Source of the DNA: Streptomyces antimycoticus
GTDB taxonomy: Bacteria > Actinomycetota > Actinomycetes > Streptomycetales > Streptomycetaceae
Assembly: GCF_005405925.1 (NCBI RefSeq)
Contig: NZ_BJHV01000001.1
Location: forward strand, 8,370,001-8,434,000
Reading direction: 5' to 3'
DNA: 64,000 nt
This document shows, in pieces, positions 52,562-64,000 of the stretch; positions within the stretch are counted from its first letter, which is position 1, and every line of letters starts with the position of its first letter. Under the pieces are notes generated by a model that saw nothing but the letters and a program-made list of their open reading frames with translations, was not told where the DNA came from and searched no databases. A program made the position numbers and the translations under genes.

Positions 52562-53182
52562 GTGACTACGTCGTCCACTTCGTCCACGTCCACCCCCTGC
52601 GCGCCCGTGATCGGTGTGCTCGCCCTCCAGGGCGATGTCCGCGAGCATTTCGCCGCGCTCACTGCGGCCGGGGCCACGCCCCGGCAGGTCCGCCGTCCCG
52701 AGGAGCTCGCCGAGGTCGAGGCCCTGGTGATCCCGGGGGGCGAGTCGACCACCATGTCCAAGCTGGCGGTCATCTTCGGGCTGCTGGAGCCCCTGCGCGA
52801 GCGGGTCCGGGCCGGAATGCCGGTGTACGGTACGTGCGCGGGCATGATCATGCTCGCGGACAAGATCCTCGACGGCCGGGACGACCAGGAGACCATCGGC
52901 GGCATCGACATGATCGTGCGCCGCAACGCCTTCGGCCGTCAGAACGAGTCCTTCGAGGCCCGGGTCGACATCGAGGGCATCGACGGGGGTCCGGTCGAGG
53001 GGGTCTTCATCCGCGCGCCGTGGGTCGAGTCCGTGGGCGGCGGTGCCGAGGTGCTCGCGACGTTCGACGGGCACACCGTCGCCGTCCGGCAGGGCAATGT
53101 CCTGGCGACCTCGTTCCACCCCGAGCTGACGGGTGACCACCGGGTGCACAAGCTCTTTGTAGAAATGGTGCGGCCCGCGTAG
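52562..53182 (+). CDS. pdxT: Pyridoxal 5'-phosphate synthase, glutaminase subunit
   Basis: A 206-residue class I glutamine amidotransferase that releases ammonia for PdxS. The oxyanion GGES motif is [20 protein letters not shown], the nucleophile Cys is in [13 protein letters not shown] and the His-Glu pair in [12 protein letters not shown]. The GTG at 52562 gives a Ser/Thr-rich leader before [13 protein letters not shown]; a slightly later start would fit the family too, but GAGAGG is upstream of this one. Confidence 0.95.
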   Translation: MTTSSTSSTSTPCAPVIGVLALQGDVREHFAALTAAGATPRQVRRPEELAEVEALVIPGGESTTMSKLAVIFGLLEPLRERVRAGMPVYGTCAGMIMLADKILDGRDDQETIGGIDMIVRRNAFGRQNESFEARVDIEGIDGGPVEGVFIRAPWVESVGGGAEVLATFDGHTVAVRQGNVLATSFHPELTGDHRVHKLFVEMVRPA

Positions 53183-53268
53183 CGCTCGGTTGAGGGTGGT
53201 GGCGGGAGGCGGGAGATATGGCGCGGGGCGCGTAGCGCTCGGTTGAGGGTGGTGGCGGGAGGCGGGAG
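53176..53268. repeat. Duplication including the pdxT stop
   Basis: A 40-bp sequence at 53176-53215, starting CGCGTAGCGCTCGGTTGAGG, recurs exactly at 53229-53268 (53-bp period). The flanking 13 bp are also similar, so the last codons of pdxT and its 3' flank appear to have been duplicated once. It lies before yebC. Confidence 0.85.
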
Positions 53269-53353
53269 GGCTGGTCCACGCCGCGGGCTGAGCCGATCCC
53301 GGTAGGATCTCAGGCGTTCGTACAGCAATGGGTTACGCGAAGGAGACAGGCGG

Positions 53354-54106
53354 ATGTCCGGCCACTCTAAATGGGCTACGACGAAGCACAAGAAGGCCGT
53401 GATCGATGCCAAGCGCGGCAAGCTCTTCGCGAAGCTGATCAAGAACATCGAGGTTGCGGCCCGGATGGGCGGTTCCGACCCGGAGGGCAACCCGACGCTC
53501 TTCGACGCCATCCAGAAGGCGAAGAAGCAGTCGGTTCCGAACAAGAACATCGACAGCGCGGTCAAGCGCGGTGCCGGTCTTGAGGCCGGTGGCGCCGAGT
53601 ACGAGACGATCATGTACGAGGGCTACGGCCCCAACGGCGTGGCCGTGCTCATCGAGTGCCTGACCGACAACCGCAACCGCGCGGCCTCCGACGTCCGCGT
53701 CGCGATGACGCGCAACGGCGGCTCGATGGCCGACCCGGGCTCCGTGTCGTACCTGTTCAACCGTAAGGGCGTCGTCATCGTCCCCAAGGGCGAGCTCGGC
53801 GAGGACGACGTGCTGGGCGCGGTCCTGGACGCGGGCGCCGAGGAGGTCAACGACCTCGGTGAGTCCTTCGAGGTGATCAGCGAGGCCACCGACCTGGTCG
53901 CGGTCCGTACCGCCCTCCAGGAGGCGGACATCGACTACGACTCGGCCGAGGCCAACTTCGTGCCCACGATGCAGGTCGAGCTCGAAGAGGACGCCGCGCG
54001 CAAGATCTTCAAGCTGATCGACGCTCTCGAGGACAGCGACGACGTGCAGAACGTCTTCGCCAACTTCGACGTCTCCGACGAGGTCATGGCCAAGGTGGAC
54101 GCCTGA
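53354..54106 (+). CDS. yebC: YebC/PmpR (TACO1) family protein
   Basis: A 250-residue member of the TACO1 family. The signature is complete at the N terminus ([32 protein letters not shown]), with the usual three-domain length. Members are reported both as DNA-binding regulators and as factors that help ribosomes through proline runs. GAAGGAG precedes the ATG; a -10-like TAGGAT is at 53303-53308. It lies before ruvCAB, its usual place. Confidence 0.95.
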   Translation: MSGHSKWATTKHKKAVIDAKRGKLFAKLIKNIEVAARMGGSDPEGNPTLFDAIQKAKKQSVPNKNIDSAVKRGAGLEAGGAEYETIMYEGYGPNGVAVLIECLTDNRNRAASDVRVAMTRNGGSMADPGSVSYLFNRKGVVIVPKGELGEDDVLGAVLDAGAEEVNDLGESFEVISEATDLVAVRTALQEADIDYDSAEANFVPTMQVELEEDAARKIFKLIDALEDSDDVQNVFANFDVSDEVMAKVDA

Positions 54107-54140
54107 CGGCGGATCGGCACGGCGGTCAACGCCTTCGGCC

Positions 54141-54189
54141 AACGCCGACGGGCCGGCGGGGCATCACCCCACCGGCCCGTCGGCGTTGT
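54141..54189 (+). terminator. Terminator after yebC
   Basis: A 22-bp stem with one mismatch and a CATCA loop, beginning CAACGCCGACGGGCCGG. It separates yebC from ruvC. Confidence 0.85.
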
Positions 54190-54265
54190 CCGCGCCGGTG
54201 TTGTCGGCGGCAGCCGCTAGCCTGCAGGAACAGGTGACCGAAGCAGCGGTGAGGGGAGGGGCGCG

Positions 54266-54871
54266 GTGCGCGTGCTGGGCGTGGACCCGGGGCTGACCCG
54301 GTGCGGTGTCGGCGTGGTCGAGGGAGTCGCGGGGCGCCCGCTGCGGATGCTCGGCGTCGGCGTCATCCGGACCGGGGCGGACCTCACGATCGGCGACCGG
54401 CTCGTCCTCATCGAGCGCGGCATAGAGGAGTGGCTGGACGCCCACCGGCCCGAATTCGTCGCCGTGGAGCGGGTGTTCAGCCAGCACAATGTGCGCACCG
54501 TCATGGGCACCGCCCAGGCCAGCGCCGTCGCGATGCTGTGCGCGGCCCGCCGCGGGCTGCCGGTCGCGCTGCACACCCCCAGCGAGGTCAAGGCGGCCGT
54601 GACCGGATCCGGGCGCGCCGACAAGGCGCAGGTCGGCTCGATGGTGACCCGGCTGCTGCGGCTGGACGCACCGCCCAAGCCGGCCGACGCGGCGGACGCC
54701 CTGGCGCTCGCCATCTGCCATATCTGGCGGGCCCCGGCGACCAACCGCCTCCAGCAGGCCGTCGCCGCCCACCGCGGCACGAACAGCGCTCGCACCACGA
54801 ATAACCCCAGCGCCGCGAGTACCGCCCGCCCCACGAGCGCCGCGCGCACCACGAAAGGGCCTATCTCATGA
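54266..54871 (+). CDS. ruvC: Holliday junction endonuclease RuvC
   Basis: Cuts Holliday junctions symmetrically; 201 residues. The four catalytic acids are visible: D in [15 protein letters not shown] in [12 protein letters not shown] and the C-terminal [13 protein letters not shown] pair. After the usual end there is a tail of about 35 Ala/Thr/Asn-rich residues ([18 protein letters not shown]), longer than E. coli RuvC. The GTG start follows GGGGAGGG. It overlaps ruvA by 4 nt. Confidence 0.95.
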   Translation: MRVLGVDPGLTRCGVGVVEGVAGRPLRMLGVGVIRTGADLTIGDRLVLIERGIEEWLDAHRPEFVAVERVFSQHNVRTVMGTAQASAVAMLCAARRGLPVALHTPSEVKAAVTGSGRADKAQVGSMVTRLLRLDAPPKPADAADALALAICHIWRAPATNRLQQAVAAHRGTNSARTTNNPSAASTARPTSAARTTKGPIS

Positions 54872-55488
54872 TCGCGTTCGTCTCCGGTCCGGTGGCGGCC
54901 GTCGCCCCGGACACCGCCGTGATCGAGGTCGGCGGTATCGGGATGGCGCTCCAGTGCACCCCCGCCACCCTGGCCGGGCTGCGCGTCGGCCAGCAGGCCC
55001 GGCTGGCCACCTCCCTCGTCGTCCGTGAGGACTCGCTGACCCTCTACGGCTTCGCCGACGACGACGAGCGCCAGGTCTTCGAGCTGCTCCAGACCGCCAG
55101 CGGGGTCGGCCCCCGGCTGGCCCAGGCCATGCTGGCGGTGCACTCCCCGGACGCGCTGCGGCTCGCGGTGTCCACCGGGGACGAGAAGGCGCTCACCGCC
55201 GTCCCCGGCATCGGCAAGAAGGGGGCGCAGCGGCTGCTGCTGGAGCTCAAGGACCGGCTCGGCGAGCCGCTCGGCTCCGCCGTGCCCGGCGCCCGCTCCG
55301 CGGCCGCCCCCGGCTGGAGCGACCAGCTGCACACCGCGCTGGTCGGCCTCGGCTACGCCACCCGGGAGGCCGACGAGGCGGTGGCCGCCGTCACCCCGCA
55401 GGCCGAGGAGACGGTGGCCGCGGGCGGCAAGCCCCAGGTGGCTCAGCTGCTGCGGGCCGCCCTGCAGACCCTGAACCGCACACGGTGA
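54868..55488 (+). CDS. ruvA: Holliday junction branch migration protein RuvA
   Basis: A 206-residue DNA-binding tetramer subunit. The N-terminal OB fold starts [20 protein letters not shown]; two helix-hairpin-helix motifs are [15 protein letters not shown] and [19 protein letters not shown]; the C-terminal domain that loads RuvB is at 155-206. The ATG shares ATGA with the ruvC stop. Confidence 0.96.
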   Translation: MIAFVSGPVAAVAPDTAVIEVGGIGMALQCTPATLAGLRVGQQARLATSLVVREDSLTLYGFADDDERQVFELLQTASGVGPRLAQAMLAVHSPDALRLAVSTGDEKALTAVPGIGKKGAQRLLLELKDRLGEPLGSAVPGARSAAAPGWSDQLHTALVGLGYATREADEAVAAVTPQAEETVAAGGKPQVAQLLRAALQTLNRTR

Positions 55489-55555
55489 GCCACCGCGGCC
55501 GCGGCAGGCCGCGACCGGCGGCACCACTCCAGACGACATCGCGAGGCGAAACGCA

Positions 55556-56644
55556 GTGAACTGGGACGAGACCCCATCGGCCACCGCCGACGACGCCCCG
55601 CCCGGCCCGGGCGGCAGGCTGGTGGGCGCCGACGCCGACGGCGACGACCAGGCGGTGGAGGCCGCGCTGCGCCCGAAGGACCTCGGGGAGTTCGTCGGGC
55701 AGGAGCGAGTGCGCGAGCAGCTGGATCTGGTGCTCAAGGCGGCCCGGCAGCGCGGCGGCACCGCCGACCATGTGCTGCTCTCCGGCGCGCCCGGACTGGG
55801 CAAGACCACCCTCTCCATGATCATCGCCGCCGAGATGGCCGCCCCGATCCGGATCACCTCCGGCCCCGCCATCCAGCACGCCGGCGATCTGGCCGCGATC
55901 CTCTCCTCCCTCGCCGAGGGCGAGGTGCTCTTCCTGGACGAGATCCACCGGATGTCCCGGCCCGCCGAGGAAATGCTGTACATGGCGATGGAGGACTTCC
56001 GCGTCGACGTCATCGTCGGCAAGGGGCCCGGCGCCACCGCCATCCCGCTGGAGCTGCCGCCGTTCACGCTGGTCGGGGCCACCACCCGGGCCGGGCTGCT
56101 GCCGCCCCCGCTGCGCGACCGCTTCGGCTTCACCGGCCATATGGAGTTCTACGCCCCGGCCGAGCTGGAGCGGGTCATCCACCGCTCCGCCGGGCTGCTC
56201 GATGTGACCATCGAGGCCGAGGGCGCCTGCGAGATCGCGGGCCGCTCCCGCGGCACCCCCCGGATCGCCAACCGGCTGCTGCGCCGGGTGCGGGACTACG
56301 CCCAGGTCAAGGCCGACGGCGTGATCACGCGCGAGATCGCCGCCAGCGCCCTCGCCGTGTACGACGTGGACGAGCGCGGCCTGGACCGGCTGGACCGGGC
56401 GGTGCTCAGCGCGCTGCTCAAGTTGTTCGGCGGCGGCCCGGTGGGCCTGTCGACCCTGGCGGTCGCGGTGGGGGAGGAGCGCGAGACGGTCGAGGAGGTC
56501 GCCGAGCCCTTCCTGGTCCGGGAGGGGCTGCTGGCCCGTACGCCCCGGGGGCGGATCGGCACCCCGGCGGCCTGGGCCCATCTGGGGCTGACCCCGCCGC
56601 CGCAGACCGCCGGCGGCGGCCAGGCGGGGCTCTTCGAGGCATGA
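55556..56644 (+). CDS. ruvB: Holliday junction helicase motor RuvB
   Basis: A 362-residue AAA+ hexameric motor that drives branch migration with RuvA. Walker A is [12 protein letters not shown], Walker B is LFLDEIHRM, sensor 1 is LVGATTRAG and the arginine sensor is in [17 protein letters not shown]; the C-terminal winged helix is at 290-360. GTG start at 55556, 67 nt after ruvA. Confidence 0.97.
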   Translation: MNWDETPSATADDAPPGPGGRLVGADADGDDQAVEAALRPKDLGEFVGQERVREQLDLVLKAARQRGGTADHVLLSGAPGLGKTTLSMIIAAEMAAPIRITSGPAIQHAGDLAAILSSLAEGEVLFLDEIHRMSRPAEEMLYMAMEDFRVDVIVGKGPGATAIPLELPPFTLVGATTRAGLLPPPLRDRFGFTGHMEFYAPAELERVIHRSAGLLDVTIEAEGACEIAGRSRGTPRIANRLLRRVRDYAQVKADGVITREIAASALAVYDVDERGLDRLDRAVLSALLKLFGGGPVGLSTLAVAVGEERETVEEVAEPFLVREGLLARTPRGRIGTPAAWAHLGLTPPPQTAGGGQAGLFEA

Positions 56645-56867
56645 CGGGCCATCCCGAGGCATAAGCGCGCGCTTACCCGGCATCATGGCGTAGAGGACCA
56701 ATAATGGCGGGGTCTGGAACCCCGGTACCGCGCCGGGCGTTGTTCCATTGGCGTGGGCTCGCTTAGACTCCGCCGATGCCGTCCGTATGCCGTCCGCTCA
56801 CCGTGCGGTATACCCACCCCCGTAGACCAGGCCGCTCCCGGCGGTCGTGTGAAGGAATTTCCGTCCC

Positions 56868-57392
56868 GTGAATATCGTGACTCTCCTGCCGTTCATCGTG
56901 CTTATCGGGGCCATGTTCCTGATGACGCGATCGGCCAAGAACAAGCAGCGCCAGGCCCAGCAGATGCGCAATGACATGCACCCGGGCACCGGCGTGCGGA
57001 CCATTGGCGGCATGTACGCGACGGTCAAGGAGGTCCACGACGACACGGTCCTCCTCGAGGTGGCCCCCGGCGTGCACGCGATCTACGCGAAGAACGCGGT
57101 GGGAGCCGTCCTGGACGACGCCGAGTACAACCGCATCGTGCACGGCATCGACCCCGACGAGGACGCCGACGCCGCCGACACCCCTGTCGTTCCCGACGAC
57201 GCCTCCTCGCTGACCGAGGCCGCCGACGCCGGTGATGGCGACTCCTCCGCCGACAAGGCCGACGCGGCCGACGAGGCGGACGAGAAGGCCGGGAAGACGG
57301 ACGTCAAGAAGATCGACCTCGGCAAGGACGACGCCGCCGCGGCGAGCACCTCCGAGGACGAGAAGCGGGACGGCGGCACCGACGCGAAGTAA
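56868..57392 (+). CDS. yajC: Sec translocon accessory protein YajC
   Basis: A 174-residue protein with one N-terminal helix (VTLLPFIVLIGAMFLMT), the YajC domain (RNDMHPGTGVRTIGGMYATV, VLLEVAPGVHAIYAKNAVG) and a long tail of Asp, Ala and Glu, about 65 residues more than E. coli YajC. It helps SecD-SecF. The GTG at 56868 has GAAGGA about 11 nt upstream. SecD and SecF follow. Confidence 0.92.
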   Translation: MNIVTLLPFIVLIGAMFLMTRSAKNKQRQAQQMRNDMHPGTGVRTIGGMYATVKEVHDDTVLLEVAPGVHAIYAKNAVGAVLDDAEYNRIVHGIDPDEDADAADTPVVPDDASSLTEAADAGDGDSSADKADAADEADEKAGKTDVKKIDLGKDDAAAASTSEDEKRDGGTDAK

Positions 57393-57403
57393 GTCCGACA
57401 TCC

Positions 57404-57445
57404 GGGAAACCGCGGCGCGCCCCCGTTTGGTGCGCCGCGGTTCCC
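57404..57445 (+). terminator. Hairpin between yajC and secD
   Basis: GGGAA(A)CCGCGGCGC pairs with GCGCCGCGGTTCCC, one bulged A, 13-nt loop. It could reduce transcription from yajC into secD. Confidence 0.65.
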
Positions 57446-57544
57446 TGAACGGTCTAGGCTCCGGCGGGGGCTCGTCCCCACAAGACTTCGTGGCCGCTCC
57501 GCGCACACCCGATGCGGGGCGGTTGGACAGGGAGATACGAGAAG

Positions 57545-59341
57545 GTGGCAGCACCGAAGAAGGGCCGCAGGTCCTCCGGGTCACAGGGCAGGCCCGGGCG
57601 CGCCTTGGCCGTCATCCTGATCGCCATCGTGGCGCTGACCGGAGGCATGTTCGTCTCCGGTCACACCACGCCGCGACTGGGTATCGATCTCGCGGGCGGC
57701 ACCAGCTTCACGCTGGAGGCCAAGAACCAACCGGGCAAGCCCAACGCGATCAACACGGACAACATGAACACCGCCGTGGGCATCATCGAGCGGCGGGTCA
57801 ACGGTCTGGGTGTGTCCGAGGCCGAGGTCCAGACGCAGGGCGAGAAGCACATCATCGTGAACATCCCCAAGGGGACGAACGCGAAGCAGGCCCGGCAGCA
57901 GGTCGGCACCACCGCCCAGCTCTACTTCCGGCCGGTGACCACGACCACCAGCGGCCAGAAGACCCCCGAGCAGCCCAGCTCCACCCCCAGCCCGTCCGGC
58001 AGCGCCAGCGGCAAGGGCAATGACAAGGGCGACGACAAGGGCGGCAAGCCGTCCGGCGCACCCTCGGCCTCCTCGTCGGCTTCCTCGTCCTCCTCCGCCA
58101 GCCCCAGCACCCAGGGGCGGGTCCTCTCCGAGGGACTGAAGGCCGACAAGAAGCCCAGCGAGACCCCCTCGCCGTCGAACACGTCGAAGCCCGACCCGTC
58201 CAAGAGCCCCAAGGGCTCCACCAGCCAGGAGGACCTGGCCAAGCAGTTCGCGGCCCTGGACTGCACCAAGCCGGCCGCACGGGCCGCGGCCGCCGACAAG
58301 GCGGCCAACGCCAAGCCGAGCGACCCCGTGCTGGCCTGCAGCGAGAAGGGCGACGCCAAGTTCGTCCTCGGCCCCTCCGAGGTCGAGGGCACCGACGTGG
58401 ACGACGCCTCCGCGGTCTTCGAGAGCCAGAACGGAGCGGGCTGGATCGTCCAGCTCGACTTCAACGGCAAGGGCTCCAAGAAGTTCGCCAAGACCACCGG
58501 CGAGCTCACCACCAAGCAGTCCCCGCAGAACCGCTTCGCGATCGTCCTGGACGGCGAGGTCGTCTCCGACCCCGAGGTCACCCAGGGCGCCATCACCGGC
58601 GGCCGGGCCACCATCTCCGGCGGCTTCACCCAGCAGAGCTCCGAGGACCTGGCCAACGTGCTGTCCTACGGTGCCCTCCCGCTGTCCTTCGACATCGCGG
58701 ACGAGACCACCGTCTCCGCCGCGCTCGGCGGTGAGCAGCTGGACGCCGGTCTGGTCGCCGGTGCCATCGGCCTCGCGCTCGTCGTGATCTACCTGGTCGT
58801 CTACTACCGCGGTCTCGCCCTCGTGGCCATGGCCAGCCTCGGTGTCTCCGCGATCCTGACGTACACGATCATGGTGCTGCTCGGCCCGGGTATCGGCTTC
58901 GCGCTGAACCTGCCGGCGGTCTGCGGTGCGATCGTGGCCATCGGTATCACCGCGGACTCGTTCATCGTCTACTTCGAACGGATCCGCGACGAGATCCGGG
59001 AGGGCCGCTCGCTGCGCCCCGCCGTCGAGCGCGGCTGGCCGCGGGCCCGGCGCACCATCCTGGTGTCGGACTTCGTGTCGTTCCTGGCCGCCGCGGTGCT
59101 CTACATCGTCACCGTCGGCAAGGTGCAGGGCTTCGCCTTCACCCTGGGGCTCACCACGCTGCTCGACGTCGCCGTGGTGTTCCTCTTCACCAAGCCGCTG
59201 ATGACGATCCTCGCCCGCCGCCCGTTCTTCGGGAACGGCCATTCGTGGTCCGGACTGGACCCCAAGCGCCTCGGGGTCACGCCGCCGCTGCGCCGTCGCC
59301 GTCCCGCCGCCCCCGGCCCCGCCGACACGAAGGAGGCGTGA
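57545..59341 (+). CDS. secD: Protein translocase subunit SecD
   Basis: A 598-residue SecD that, with SecF, uses proton flow to pull proteins through the translocon. The first helix is at 18-38, the D1 motif is GIDLAGGTSF, and the C-terminal five helices include the family block GAIVAIGITADSFIVYFERI. Odd: residues about 138-230 are a Ser, Pro and Lys-rich low-complexity insertion inside the periplasmic domain (SSASSSSSASPSTQG). I chose the GTG at 57545 because the conserved start VAAPKKGRRSSG fits and GAGAAG lies close upstream. Confidence 0.93.
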   Translation: MAAPKKGRRSSGSQGRPGRALAVILIAIVALTGGMFVSGHTTPRLGIDLAGGTSFTLEAKNQPGKPNAINTDNMNTAVGIIERRVNGLGVSEAEVQTQGEKHIIVNIPKGTNAKQARQQVGTTAQLYFRPVTTTTSGQKTPEQPSSTPSPSGSASGKGNDKGDDKGGKPSGAPSASSSASSSSSASPSTQGRVLSEGLKADKKPSETPSPSNTSKPDPSKSPKGSTSQEDLAKQFAALDCTKPAARAAAADKAANAKPSDPVLACSEKGDAKFVLGPSEVEGTDVDDASAVFESQNGAGWIVQLDFNGKGSKKFAKTTGELTTKQSPQNRFAIVLDGEVVSDPEVTQGAITGGRATISGGFTQQSSEDLANVLSYGALPLSFDIADETTVSAALGGEQLDAGLVAGAIGLALVVIYLVVYYRGLALVAMASLGVSAILTYTIMVLLGPGIGFALNLPAVCGAIVAIGITADSFIVYFERIRDEIREGRSLRPAVERGWPRARRTILVSDFVSFLAAAVLYIVTVGKVQGFAFTLGLTTLLDVAVVFLFTKPLMTILARRPFFGNGHSWSGLDPKRLGVTPPLRRRRPAAPGPADTKEA

Positions 59342-59342
59342 G

Positions 59343-60464
59343 ATGTCGCGACTCGGCACTCTCGGCGCCAGGCTCTACCGAGGCGAGGTCGGCTACGACT
59401 TCGTCGGCAAGCGGAAGATCTGGTACGGCATCTCGATACTGATCACCATCACGGCCATCGTGGGCCTGGCGGTGCGCGGCCTGAACATGGGCATCGAGTT
59501 CTCCGGCGGCGCGGTCTTCACCACCCCGAACACCAAGGTCTCGGCCTCCGACCTGCGCCAGACGGCGGAGGACGCGTCCGGCGGCCACACCGTCGTGGTC
59601 CAGGAGCTCGGCCGGGGCGGCCTGCGCATCCAGATCAGCGAGCTGGGCACCAAGGAAGCCCTGCCGGTCCAGGAGAACCTCGCCAAGGAGCTGGGCGTCG
59701 AGACCAGCAAGATCGACACTCAGCTCGTCGGCCCGAGCTGGGGCGAGCAGATCGCCAGCAAGGCATGGCAGGGTCTGGCGATCTTCATGGTGCTGGTGGT
59801 GATCTATCTCGCCATCGCCTTCGAGTGGCGGATGGCACTGGCCGCCCTGATCGCCCTGATCCACGACCTCACCATCACCGTCGGTGTCTACGCACTGGTC
59901 GGCTTCGAGGTCACCCCGGGCACCGTGATCGGTCTGCTGACGATCCTCGGTTATTCGCTCTACGACACCGTCGTGGTCTTCGACGGTCTCAAGGAAGCGT
60001 CGAAGGACCTCACCAAGCAGACCCGCTTCACCTACAGCGAAATCGCCAACCGCAGCCTCAACTCGACCCTGGTGCGGTCCATCAACACCACGATCGTGGC
60101 GCTGCTGCCGGTCGGCGCGCTGCTGTTCATCGGTGGCGGTCTGCTCGGCGCCGGCATGCTCAACGACATCTCCCTGGCGCTCTTCGTCGGCCTCGCCGCC
60201 GGTGCGTACTCCTCGATCTTCATCGCGACCCCGCTGGTCGCCGATCTGAAGGAGCGCGACCCGAAGATGAAGGCGCTCGCCAAGCGGGTCAAGGCCAAGC
60301 GCGCCGCGACCGCCAAGGCCGAGGCCGCCGACTCGGCGTCCGACGAGGAGGAGGCCCCCGACCTGGAGGACGCCGCAGCGGCCCCCGCCGGGGTCGTCGG
60401 CCAGCGCCGCCAGCCCGCCTCCCGTAACCGGGGGCGCGGCCGGCCGTCCGGCAAGCGGCGATGA
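59343..60464 (+). CDS. secF: Protein translocase subunit SecF
   Basis: A 373-residue SecF. The opening RLYRGEVGYDFVGKRKIWYG and the D1-like block NMGIEFSGGAVFT are typical, as is the membrane segment with LTILGYSLYDTVVVFDGLKE. The C-terminal tail (60 residues) is Lys, Ala and Arg-rich. AAGGAGG lies across the secD stop, 1 nt before this start, so the two are co-translated. Confidence 0.95.
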   Translation: MSRLGTLGARLYRGEVGYDFVGKRKIWYGISILITITAIVGLAVRGLNMGIEFSGGAVFTTPNTKVSASDLRQTAEDASGGHTVVVQELGRGGLRIQISELGTKEALPVQENLAKELGVETSKIDTQLVGPSWGEQIASKAWQGLAIFMVLVVIYLAIAFEWRMALAALIALIHDLTITVGVYALVGFEVTPGTVIGLLTILGYSLYDTVVVFDGLKEASKDLTKQTRFTYSEIANRSLNSTLVRSINTTIVALLPVGALLFIGGGLLGAGMLNDISLALFVGLAAGAYSSIFIATPLVADLKERDPKMKALAKRVKAKRAATAKAEAADSASDEEEAPDLEDAAAAPAGVVGQRRQPASRNRGRGRPSGKRR

Positions 60465-60480
60465 GCGGGGGAGCCCGACG

Positions 60481-61077
60481 ATGACCGAGACGACGAAGAC
60501 CGCGGCGGGCAGCCCCGACGAATCCGGCGCGGCCGCCGCCGAGGAGCTGCGCACGCTGCTCCTCAGCCGGATCCAGGACGTGCCGGACTACCCCCAGCCG
60601 GGCGTGATGTTCAAGGACATCACCCCGCTGCTCGCCGACGCCGCCGCCTTCGGCGCGCTCACCGAGGCGCTCGCCGAGCTGTGCGTCCGGCATCGGGCGG
60701 ACAAGGTGGTGGGCCTGGAGGCCCGCGGCTTCATCCTCGCCGCCCCGGCCGCCGTCCGCGCCGGAATCGGCTTCGTACCGGTTCGCAAGGCCGGCAAGCT
60801 CCCCGGGGCAACCCTCGGCCAGGCGTACGAGCTGGAGTACGGCACCGCCGAGATCGAGATACACGCCGACGCGCTGGAGCCCGGCGACCGGGTCCTGGTG
60901 ATCGACGACGTACTGGCCACCGGCGGCACCGCCGAGGCGTCCCTGCAGCTCATCCGGCGGGCCGGCGCCCAGATCGCCGGGGTCGCCGTGCTGCTGGAGC
61001 TCGGCTTCCTCGACGGCCGCGGCCGTCTGCTGGCCGCGCTCGACAGCGCCCCGCTGGAGGCCCTGATCACGGTCTGA
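60481..61077 (+). CDS. apt: Adenine phosphoribosyltransferase
   Basis: Converts adenine and PRPP to AMP; 198 residues with an N-terminal extension of about 25. The PRPP loop is [14 protein letters not shown] and the family start block is [27 protein letters not shown] precedes the ATG, 16 nt after secF, so it is in the same transcript. relA follows, which is the common actinobacterial order. Confidence 0.95.
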   Translation: MTETTKTAAGSPDESGAAAAEELRTLLLSRIQDVPDYPQPGVMFKDITPLLADAAAFGALTEALAELCVRHRADKVVGLEARGFILAAPAAVRAGIGFVPVRKAGKLPGATLGQAYELEYGTAEIEIHADALEPGDRVLVIDDVLATGGTAEASLQLIRRAGAQIAGVAVLLELGFLDGRGRLLAALDSAPLEALITV

Positions 61078-61272
61078 GCCGGATCACGGGCCCGCACACC
61101 GGGCCGAGAGACCGCCGGAGGGCGGGGACCGCGCACCGCCGGTCCCCGCCCTCCGTCATGCCGCCACATGCCCCCGTCATGCCCGGCTTGGCGGTCGGCA
61201 GGCAAGCGGAGTGGCGGGATCGATACCATGGCAGCCTGACCTTTCGAGGTCCGGACCGCTTGAGGAGTGCTC

Positions 61273-63803
<2,531 letters not shown>

Positions 63804-63816
63804 AACAAGCTGAACG

Positions 63817-63868
63817 TACGACGGCGGCGGCCCCCGGTGCCTCAGCACCGGGGGCCGCCGCCGTCGTA
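63817..63868. terminator. Strong bidirectional terminator
   Basis: A 24-bp perfect stem, beginning TACGACGGCGGCGGCCCC, with a CTCA loop, between relA and the convergent last gene. Confidence 0.92.
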
Positions 63869-63891
63869 TCGGCCGGATCAGCGGATCGACA

Positions 63892-64000
63892 TCAGCCGCC
63901 GAACTCCTGCAGACCCTTCAGCGCCTGGTCCAGCAGCGCCTGCCGGCCCTCGAGCTCCTTGGAGAGCTTGTCGGCCTTCGCGTTGTTCCCCGCCGCGCGG
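63892..64000 (-). CDS. DUF349-type protein, C-terminal fragment
   Basis: The last 35 codons of a minus-strand gene cut by the window edge: NNAKADKLSKELEGRQALLD and then QALKGLQEFGG, stop at 63892-63894. The charged helical repeat resembles the DUF349 protein found beside relA in Streptomyces. With only the tail visible, this is tentative. Confidence 0.55.
   Translation of the reverse strand, partial: RAAGNNAKADKLSKELEGRQALLDQALKGLQEFGG

Overview
The window is Streptomyces-type chromosome. GC content and third-codon GC are very high, GTG and TTG starts are common, and it carries ssgB, a sporulation-specific division gene of morphologically complex actinomycetes. The order relA - apt - secF - secD - yajC - ruvB - ruvA - ruvC - yebC - pdxT - pdxS - pimA - acyltransferase - pgsA - EF-G-like - HIT - thrS is the conserved Streptomyces core order, so most of the window is vertically inherited core genome.

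Region by region. 0-6.7 kb: tail of a sigma factor, a GNAT acetyltransferase, two membrane proteins, a HAD phosphatase, then a methionine-type ABC importer (metN-metI-metQ) preceded by a short cysteine-rich leader ORF, and a second GNAT. 6.7-14.1 kb: cobalamin genes cobL (CbiE-CbiT), a very large BluB-CobT fusion with about 790 residues of acidic low-complexity sequence at its N terminus, and a CysG-like cobA. 14.1-17.4 kb: an RNA methyltransferase, a Ser/Thr kinase and two small proteins. 17.4-22.8 kb: an accessory stretch with a MITE-like inverted-repeat element, an MFS exporter and HxlR regulator divergent across a long palindromic operator, a TetR regulator and cyclase-family hydrolase with another palindrome, a phosphotransferase-fold protein and a zinc-ribbon protein. 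22.8-23.3 kb: five tRNA genes on the minus strand (three Val-GAC, one Cys, one Gly). 23.4-29.7 kb: PabB/PabC-like pair, tandem GNAT, DsbA-family protein, small membrane proteins, CGNR regulator, ssgB and a PGPGW membrane protein.

29.7-37.5 kb is bounded by two identical tRNA-Val(CAC) genes. It holds a LacI-operator-controlled sugar ABC importer (binding lipoprotein, two permeases, DUF624 protein), a Tat-exported rhamnogalacturonan-lyase-like protein broken by a TnpB-carrying insertion, and a SRPBCC protein. Three genes here carry single-base frameshifts in G/C runs. A fourth such frameshift lies in relA, which makes sequence error at least as likely as decay.

37.6-64 kb is core: VOC protein, DEDDh exonuclease, a two-gene unit with a nuclease-like DUF4365 protein, thrS, HIT protein, an unrecognised membrane protein, an EF-G-like GTPase, the phosphatidylinositol mannoside operon (pgsA, acyltransferase, pimA), a LemA-like protein, PLP synthesis (pdxS, pdxT), yebC, Holliday junction processing (ruvCAB), Sec auxiliary genes (yajC, secD, secF), apt, relA and the end of a DUF349 gene.

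The strongest regulatory signals are the polycysteine leader ORF before metN, the HxlR-MFS palindrome, the TetR-type palindrome at the cyclase promoter, the LacI-type palindromes after a near-consensus promoter at 30 kb, and five genes whose -10 box lies 7-8 nt before the start codon, as expected for leaderless mRNAs. No CRISPR array, prophage, complete biosynthetic cluster or recognisable riboswitch was seen.
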